In this document: positions 57,470 to 64,000 of the stretch, in pieces
Position numbering within the stretch: position 1 is the stretch's first letter
Layout of the letters: each line of letters begins with the position of its first letter
Source: Certhia americana
Taxonomy: Eukaryota > Chordata > Aves > Passeriformes > Certhiidae
Direction: 5' to 3'
Length of the DNA stretch: 64,000 nt
NCBI GenBank assembly: GCA_018697195.1
Contig: JAGMWU010000038.1
Span: 124,001 to 188,000, forward strand
The notes under the pieces: model-generated
What the model saw: the letters and a program-made list of their open reading frames with translations, nothing else
What the model was told of the DNA's origin: nothing
Database searches by the model: none
Position numbers and translations under genes: made by a program

Positions 57470-60230
57470 AAGAGTTTAACAACTTCTTGTTGAAACACAT
57501 GTGTGAGTAGGCACTGATATGCAATGTGCCCAAGCTGAGGCTGTGGCCATCAAATGATGCAGAAAGGCTTGCAAAAAGCTTCAAAGTAGCTTCACATGGA
57601 GGACAGAGCATCTCAGAGCCTCAGACACCTCAGACTTCCCCTTCTCCTTTCTTGCCTTTAAAGCAGGGCAGGGGAAGCAAAAGTGCTCCAGCAGTAAGTG
57701 GTGCTAGAGGTCTGTGGAATTTTTGTTTTAAGGAAAACCTGCCCTTGTAGAAGTGCCTATTTTTTGCTTATTTAAATTATTCCCTCAAACTAGAAAAACT
57801 AAGTTTTTCCTAGTATCCTTGATTAAAAACATACCAAAAAAGTGAACAAGATGTCTACAAGGAATTACAGACAGTAACACCGTTTGAGGCAAAAAACCCC
57901 AAGAAGAGTTTGAGTGTCCAAAGCAAGCAGAGTTTTCTAACCTCACACTGAACCTCAGGGCAGGGGGTGTTGGAAAGGGATTAGCACTGAGGTTTTACCC
58001 TCTCTAGTGCCTTCCAGGCAAAAAGGATGTGAGAGACATCCTACAGCACTTGTCAGGACTCACCACTTCTGAGCCCCTGAAATTTCAATAATCACAGAAG
58101 TCACATTTTTGTATTTCATTACTAAGACTGCAAAGACTTCCCCCAAAGCAGCAGGACCTACTGCTGAGCCCCAGGCAGACATGTGGTACACGGGAAGGAG
58201 TCACAGACGGAGCGTAGAAGCAGGGAGAAAAGCTTAGCAAGACAATCAGACCTGCAGGATCCAATCCGAAACATTGCTGTACGTAAGCAGGGCAGCACAG
58301 AGAGGAACACAGTGTGCCAAGTAGGGAAGCTCAAAAGCAGTGCTAGCAAGTAGGAAAGGCTGAGGAATCTCCTGTTGAAGTTTTCAACTACTTGACTGGG
58401 TGAGAAATCCCTCTTGAGAGCAGGGAGGCCCTAACATTGCCTCTACACTAGCTGCACACCCTCCATACCTGCTCCCACCAGTGCCTGGCCTTTCTCTGTT
58501 GGCAAGTTTCTGTGCAATTGTTCCTGCAGCTCCCCACAAAACCTCCAAATTCCCCCCTTCACAGCCCCCCATGCTTCATGGCAACTTAACACCACACTTT
58601 TACAGCTATACAGTGCCAAGGTCCCTTATCAGGAAACAATCCAAGCTACCTGTGCAGCTACCAGGAGCCCCTGAGGTACGGGGGAAGAGCAGCAAGCCTG
58701 TGCTTCTGCCAAGGCAGTGCAGAAAAAGCCTTCTATCCCCAGCCATCCCCTCTGTGCAGGCTCCGTTCCCATGGTATAAAGTTATTTTTGCTTTCTTCCA
58801 GTTCCAAGTTCCATACACATTTGTTGTATTAAACCAACCTGGCAGCAGAACCACAGGCCCAGAGGGAAGTGATTTCATGCATCCACAGGAACCCAACCTG
58901 CAACTTCCCTGGGCTGCACGTCCAGCAGACTGAGCCTGAACCTTGTGCAGCACCCAGGCATTGTTCAGCAGCTGCTATGCTCCGCCCTGGCCAGCTGCAT
59001 CACTGCCACCAGTAACACAAGCATTTGTCCTTTAATGTGCTAAAAACCCGTAAGAAAAATATCAATGATAAAAACCTCAGCCAGGCCCAAACTCTGCTGA
59101 GGCTGTCAGGTGAGAGAACGTCCCCATGCAGACCCCACAGCAGCCTTAAGGAAAGAGGACTTGGCTACTAGTAACTTATTCCTCAATGAAGGAACTTGAG
59201 ATCAGCTCACCAGCAGCACTGAGCTGCAGAACATGGTTACCTGAATGCCTGCACTGGCCCTGCAGCTGCATGCAAGTTTCTCAGGTCAAAGCTGCTCTCA
59301 TCAAAAGCATTTCAGCTCTTCTTTTGAAAGAGCAAACCTGCACACGTGCATCCAGAGGTGAAAGTGCAACTCCAGCCAAAGTGAGTGGTGACCAGTCTAC
59401 ACTGGAGCACCAGCATTAAATGGAGCAGTGCTCACACCTCAGGCCAACAGTGCTGCACTCACACAGGGCTTAGAGAAAACAAGAATGTTCAGTTACAGGT
59501 TACAGCACCCTCTGGTCAAAGACACTGCATCAAATGAGACATTTGCTGTTACCCCCCTTCCTTCTCAGAACACACCACTGCCTTCCCACCAGGCCTTAAG
59601 AGGAGAGTCTCAACTACACCAGTGAAGTGCAGAGTCTCCAGAAAATGAGGGGATACAAAAATGTAACAAACTGTTCATTTTATTAGAAACGTCAGGTAAG
59701 TTACAGTTTCAGAACCAGGATCTGTAGGGCCCATGGCAGTGCCAGTCTGCTAGCTGCCGCTCACCCTGGCACATCCCGGTTTCAGTTTCCTCGATGTGGT
59801 AATACAGAAAAATGGTATTTTCACCCCATTCTGACAAAGCTTAATTAACATGTGCAAAAAGCTCCAAAGCCCCTAAAGAAAGGGCCAGAGAAGGCAAAGC
59901 TTTTCTTGCAACATGGGGCAGAATGAGAACCCAAAAAGAGGGTTATCAGTGCACCAAGTTTTTCCCCAGGGCAAAGACATGGTGGCCGCAAAACGAATCA
60001 TTCCGTCTATGCAAAGCACGGGATTTTAGGGAGATGTTCCCGGATATGCCATCAGAGACCCCAACTTGGTATCGATGGGCAGCGCTTTGTTGGGGAGACT
60101 CCCGGGCCGGAGGGCGCAAGCAGAGCCCCCAGACCGGGATGGAGGGACGTGGAGCAGAGCGGCACTCGCGGGCCGGGGCTCCTCCAGGACCCCCGAACCA
60201 CTGCTGCCCAGGAATTTAACGTGGGTGGCG
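57470..60230 (-). other. UBAP2L: UBAP2L intron 1, no further gene seen
   Basis: I see no exon, RNA gene or repeat family that I can name. Open frames are short and without similarity. Confidence 0.5.
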
Positions 60231-60607
60231 GAACCACCCCTGCCACGGCCCCTGGGGCGCCACCGAGGAGCGGCGGCAGCAGCGGGCCTGGCGGCCCGCA
60301 AGGAGGCCGGTAGGGCGGGAGCAGGGCTCCCATTGTTACCGCCGGCAGCGGCGGGGACGGGCGGGCCCCGAGAGCGCGGCAGGGTCGGAGCCGCCCGACC
60401 CCGCGGCCCAGTCCGCGGCACACAATGAGGCGACAAACCGGACCGGACCGAACTGGAGAGCGCCGGAGGGGCCGGGCGGGAGCCCCCACGACGGCGCCAG
60501 GCCGGGCCCGCAACGGAGAGGCGGGCGAGATTGGGCCGCTTCCGCCCTCATGGCCGCGGCCGCCATTTCACCCCCCCGCCCGCACCCGGCCCGCCCGCCC
60601 GCCTCAC

Positions 60608-60893
60608 CTGCGGCGGCCGCGCGCTACGCCAGCCCCCGGCTACGGCCCGGCCCACTAGGCCGCGCGGGGCCCAGCGGCGGCGGCGGCGGCGGGGCTCAGA
60701 GCCGCCCCCGGGGCACCGGACGCAGCGGGGCCGGGTGAGCGGGAGGCGGTGAGGCCGGGCAGGTAGGGGGCGGCGGCGGGAGCTGGTGGGGGCGGGTTCA
60801 GGGGCCGCGCAGTACCGGAGCCGCCGCCGCCGCCGCCGCCGCAACTTTACCTGGGTCCGCCCGCACTGACAACTCCCCCGACCCCGCCCCCAG
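60608..60893 (-). other. UBAP2L: Candidate non-coding first exons of UBAP2L
   Basis: Two good minus-strand donors lie in the CpG island: CCGCAG|GTGAGG (exon would end at 60608) and ACCCAG|GTAAAG (exon would end at 60851). Either could splice to the acceptor at 56906. A CCG repeat (about seven units, 60820-60842) lies just inside the second donor. The choice of start is inference. Confidence 0.45.
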
Positions 60894-61000
60894 CACGTGA
60901 CCGGGTGGGGCGGGGCTGCCCGCGCCGAACACGTGACGCACGCGGGGGCGCTGCGGCGGCCCCGTATAGATCACGTGATCCGGGGTCCTCCGGTCACGTG
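60894..61000. promoter_or_regulatory. Cluster of four CACGTG E-boxes
   Basis: CACGTG occurs at 60894-60899, 60930-60935, 60972-60977 and 60995-61000. The third lies in the 12-base palindrome GATCACGTGATC, and the fourth reads GTCACGTGGT. CACGTG is the site of USF, MYC/MAX and TFEB/TFE3 factors. Binding is not shown by sequence alone. Confidence 0.8.
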
Positions 61001-61059
61001 GTGTGGGCGCAGGGCGGCTTTGTGGCCGCCATGTTGTGCGGCCCCGGGCCGGGCCGGCC

Positions 61060-63430
61060 ATGGCGGGGGCCGGCAGCAACTGGCTCTCGGGGGTCAACGT
61101 GGTGTTGGTCATGGCTTACGGCAGCCTGGTGAGGGTCGGCGAGACGGGGCGGGACGGGATGGTGTGTCTGTGCGGCCTGGAGTGTCCGCGGAGCCGGACC
61201 ACGCGAGTCCGTGGAGCCCCCGCGAGGCAGATCCTGGCATGTCCGTGGAGCTCCCGTGGGCCCAGACCCGAGGAGTCGATAAGGCTCCCGTGAGGCCTGT
61301 CCCGGACTGTCTGTGGGGAACCCCTCGGAGTCAGGCTCGGGGTCCTCGTGGGGCTGGGCTGGAGCACCTGTGGGCTCGTGGGGTCGGTGGGGCAGGGAGA
61401 GGACGTGAGTGGCAGCCTCTGTAGAGATTGGGAGGGTGTGGGGCTGACCTGAGTGTCCGTGGGGCTCCTAGTAGGCTGAACAGGGACTTCTGTGCTGGCC
61501 GAGGTCGGAGGGGCTGGGAAGCGGGGGCCAGAGGGCTGAGCGCAGGCTGGCTGTGATACCTTCCCCCTCTCCCGACGCATGCCTGACCCCCACCCCGCTG
61601 TGGCTCCACAGGTCTTTGTGCTGCTGTTCATCTTCGTGAAACGTCAGATCATGCGCTTTGCCATGAAGTCCCGCCGTGGCCCCCACGTGCCTGTGGGACA
61701 GCACGCACCCAAGGTAGGTATTCTCCATTCCCTACACCCACGGGCCCATCTATGCCTGAACGGACAGGCAGGAGCTGCTGGCCTCAGAGTGGCTTTAGGC
61801 ACTGGGGAGGGTGCAGTTTATCTGGGGCCTGTTCTTATCCTTTTGACCCCACAAACAAAGTAAGCCATCTGTAAATGTTTTTTTCTTGCTGTACAGGATT
61901 TAAAAGAAGAGATTGACATTCGACTGTCAAGGGTACAGGACATCAAGTATGAGCCACGGCTGCTGGCAGAGGATGATGGCCGGCTCCTGCAGCTGGAGAC
62001 ACCAGGTACCGTGCCAGAGGTACCATCCTGCACTTGTGTCCCTGGGGCTAAGGCACACCTTTGACTGCTCATGTTGGTGTCCTGTCACATGAGATGGTGT
62101 CTCTTCTGTTTCCTTTTTCCCCACTTCCCTCCAAGGTTTGCAGAGATCTCAGTTTTTACTTTCCCTTTACCAGGCTGCTATAACTACCTGTACAGGATGA
62201 AAGCACTGGATGCAATCAGGACATCAGGTAAGGGAGCCCAGGGTGAGAGTGGGAGCAGAAGGCTGCAGAGAGACCCTGAATGAGGGTGCTAGCAGTGCTG
62301 TGGGGAGGCTCCAGGTGTTCTCTGGGGAGTAGCAGTCACCTCTCCCGCTGGTGGCCTGGGGGTTTGCTCACTCCATGTGCTGGAAAAGTTAGCAAATGGA
62401 GGCAGTGGGCAGGGATGGAAATTTATCCAGTCAGCAATTCCTGACGATAGGGATGAACACAAGCATTTTTACCTGTGCTTCAGCTATTGTGCCTTTTTCC
62501 AGAAATCCCGTTTCAAGTAGAGGGCCGGTACCCAAAGTCTTTAATAGGGAAGAACTTCTGTGCCTACTTGCTGGAACTGCGGAATTCCAGCACCTCCTTC
62601 AAAGGCATCCGCAAAGCCTTGATTGACACCTTGCTGGATGGCTATGAGAGTGCCCGCTATGGCACTGGGGTGAGTGCTGGTGGGGCACTGCTGGCCCCAC
62701 GGGGCATTCCTGTGCTCTGCCCTGCTGCTGGGACTGAGGCCACACCATATCTTCAGCTGGATGTTCCATGGTCTTTTATATCCAGGTCTTTGGGAAAATG
62801 GAATATCTGAAGTATGAGGAAGCTCTGAATGAACTCGCAAACATGTAAGTGCTGCTGCCCAGATGCAGTGGTGGGTTCCTGGGCCCTAGCAGCCTGGGCA
62901 AAGGTGTGAACAGAGATAGGTTTTGGGGCACAACCATCATCTGAGACAGGGGCTGTCTGTGCCCGTCTGTCCCTCTGGGTTCACTCCTTCCTTGCAGCCC
63001 ATCTGTTTCTGCAGTTTTGGGTTTGTTCTATGCTCACAGTCAACATTCCTGCTTATCCCCACCACTTTGAGTCAGGGACTTGCACAGAACCAGCAGCCTT
63101 AGCTGTCAAGATCTCAGTAAGTGCTGTCATCACAAAAGCAGATTTGCTTCATGTTGGACAGACAGACACACAGGCTGAGCGGCTCCTCTGGGGCGGTAGC
63201 AGCAGTGATGGTGCCTCTTCTCTGCCCACAGGACCAAGGCCCGAGGTGGCAGCAGCCAGCAGCAGCACCAGTCAGCGGTGAAAGACCTCACCCTGTCCCC
63301 TGAGGTCTCCAACCCCACCACCATCCAGGTCACCTACCTTCCTTCCAGCCAGAAGAGCAAACGTGCCAAACACTTCCTGGAGCTGAAGAGTTTCAAGGAC
63401 AACTACAACACGCTGGAGAGCACCCTGTGA
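61060..63430 (+). CDS. C1orf43: C1orf43 homologue (NICE-3 family membrane protein)
   Basis: C1orf43 is a small single-pass membrane protein associated with Golgi and mitochondria and reported as a regulator of phagocytosis; its biochemistry is unknown. Coding exons are 61060-61128, 61612-61713, 61897-62005, 62174-62227, 62503-62669, 62786-62844 and 63232-63430. They sum to 759 bases, 252 residues plus TGA, against 253 in human. A hydrophobic helix at about residues 12-33 (VNVVLVMAYGSLVFVLLFIFV) is followed by KRQIMRFAMKSRRG, so the bulk is probably cytosolic. Conserved blocks are EEIDIRLSRVQDIKYEP, CYNYLYRMKALDAIRTS, KALIDTLLDGYE and the end HFLELKSFKDNYNTLESTL. Exon 62174-62227 starts directly at GCYNYLYR, so the short NQS insert of one human form is absent. 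The ATG at 61060 matches the family start. Confidence 0.96.
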
Positions 63431-63704
63431 GCGTGTGGGGGCCTGGTGCAGTGGGTATGCTGGGCGGGTCTGGGCTGCAGTGCAGGTAGCACTGAGAGGA
63501 ACCAGCTGCGCTCTCAGATCTCCCCCTCACACCACGTTGGAGGTCATCATGCGGCAGGGGCTCCATTCCAACTGCTGGAGTTTGGCCCTCACCAGGAGCC
63601 CATTCTGGAGCTGCTGAGCCCACGGGGATCAGCCCCACGGCCTTCTCTGCCACAGGCTTCTGCTACTCCAGGCTTTTGAGTCCTGCACTGTCTTGGACCC
63701 TGTG

Positions 63705-63710
63705 AATAAA
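63705..63710 (+). terminator. C1orf43: C1orf43 polyadenylation signal
   Basis: AATAAA in the context GTGAATAAACTCATG, 275 bases after the stop. Confidence 0.75.
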
Positions 63711-63734
63711 CTCATGAGCTTGAGCTTATTTATA

Positions 63735-64000
63735 AAGACATGGATCCCAGCCAGCGTTCCCCTCTGCCCGTCCTTCCCTGCGGCAGCTGGCGGGAACTGA
63801 TGTTTGTCCGTCCTGTCCATGTGGGTCTTGGGCACTTGAGCCACTTGTCTGTTTTTTTCTGAAGGGTGAACACTTTTCCCCATGATGTCATTGTTCCTGC
63901 TGTCAGCCCTTTGTGCCCAGCCTGCCTGTGCACTTGGGTGGGGTAGAAATAGTATGGTGCCTGTTCTTAGCACCATGGCTAAGGTACAGCTTTGGGCTGA
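63735..64000. other. Region after C1orf43, no gene seen
   Basis: No exon of a following gene could be recognised before the window ends. Confidence 0.5.

Larger units (their letters stand above)
60230..61059. promoter_or_regulatory. Shared CpG-island promoter of UBAP2L and C1orf43
   Basis: A long GC- and CpG-rich block lies between two genes that start in opposite directions. There is no TATA box. It includes GC boxes (GGGGCGGGGC near 60907-60916), a YY1-type word GCCGCCATGTTG at 61025-61036, and four CACGTG boxes. Confidence 0.75.

Overview
This is vertebrate nuclear DNA, most likely from a bird. The sequence itself shows spliced genes with short GT-AG introns, CpG-rich promoters, AATAAA signals and four fragments that I recognise as chicken-repeat-1 (CR1) LINEs. 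The gene order matches the human 1q21.3 block in mirror image, which birds usually carry on a GC-rich microchromosome. That placement is inference, and I cannot name the species.

Layout, left to right: UBE2Q1 (+, last eight coding exons only), SHE (+), IL6R (-), ATP8B2 (-), AQP10 (-), HAX1 (-), UBAP2L (-) and C1orf43 (+). I assembled all seven complete genes exon by exon by hand. Each summed coding length is a multiple of three with a clean stop: SHE 425 aa, IL6R 457 aa, ATP8B2 1190 aa, AQP10 350 aa, HAX1 280 aa, UBAP2L 1108 aa and C1orf43 252 aa. SHE and IL6R converge tail to tail. IL6R, ATP8B2, AQP10, HAX1 and UBAP2L lie head to tail on the minus strand with very short spacers. UBAP2L and C1orf43 diverge from one CpG-island promoter.

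The genes are neighbours by descent, not a pathway. They encode ubiquitin conjugation (UBE2Q1), phosphotyrosine adaptor signalling (SHE), cytokine reception (IL6R), phospholipid flipping (ATP8B2), water/glycerol transport (AQP10), mitochondrial survival (HAX1), RNA-granule and ubiquitin biology (UBAP2L), and a membrane protein linked to phagocytosis (C1orf43).

There is one 100-base assembly gap (15621-15720) beside a G-run. The points most worth following are an array of four CACGTG boxes in the UBAP2L/C1orf43 promoter, an unlisted-looking alternative last exon of UBAP2L, a 28-base candidate poison exon in ATP8B2, a perfect 54-base in-frame duplication in the AQP10 tail, and the absence of a recognisable TDRD10 between UBE2Q1 and SHE. 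I saw no convincing wholly new system, no virus, no toxin and no CRISPR.
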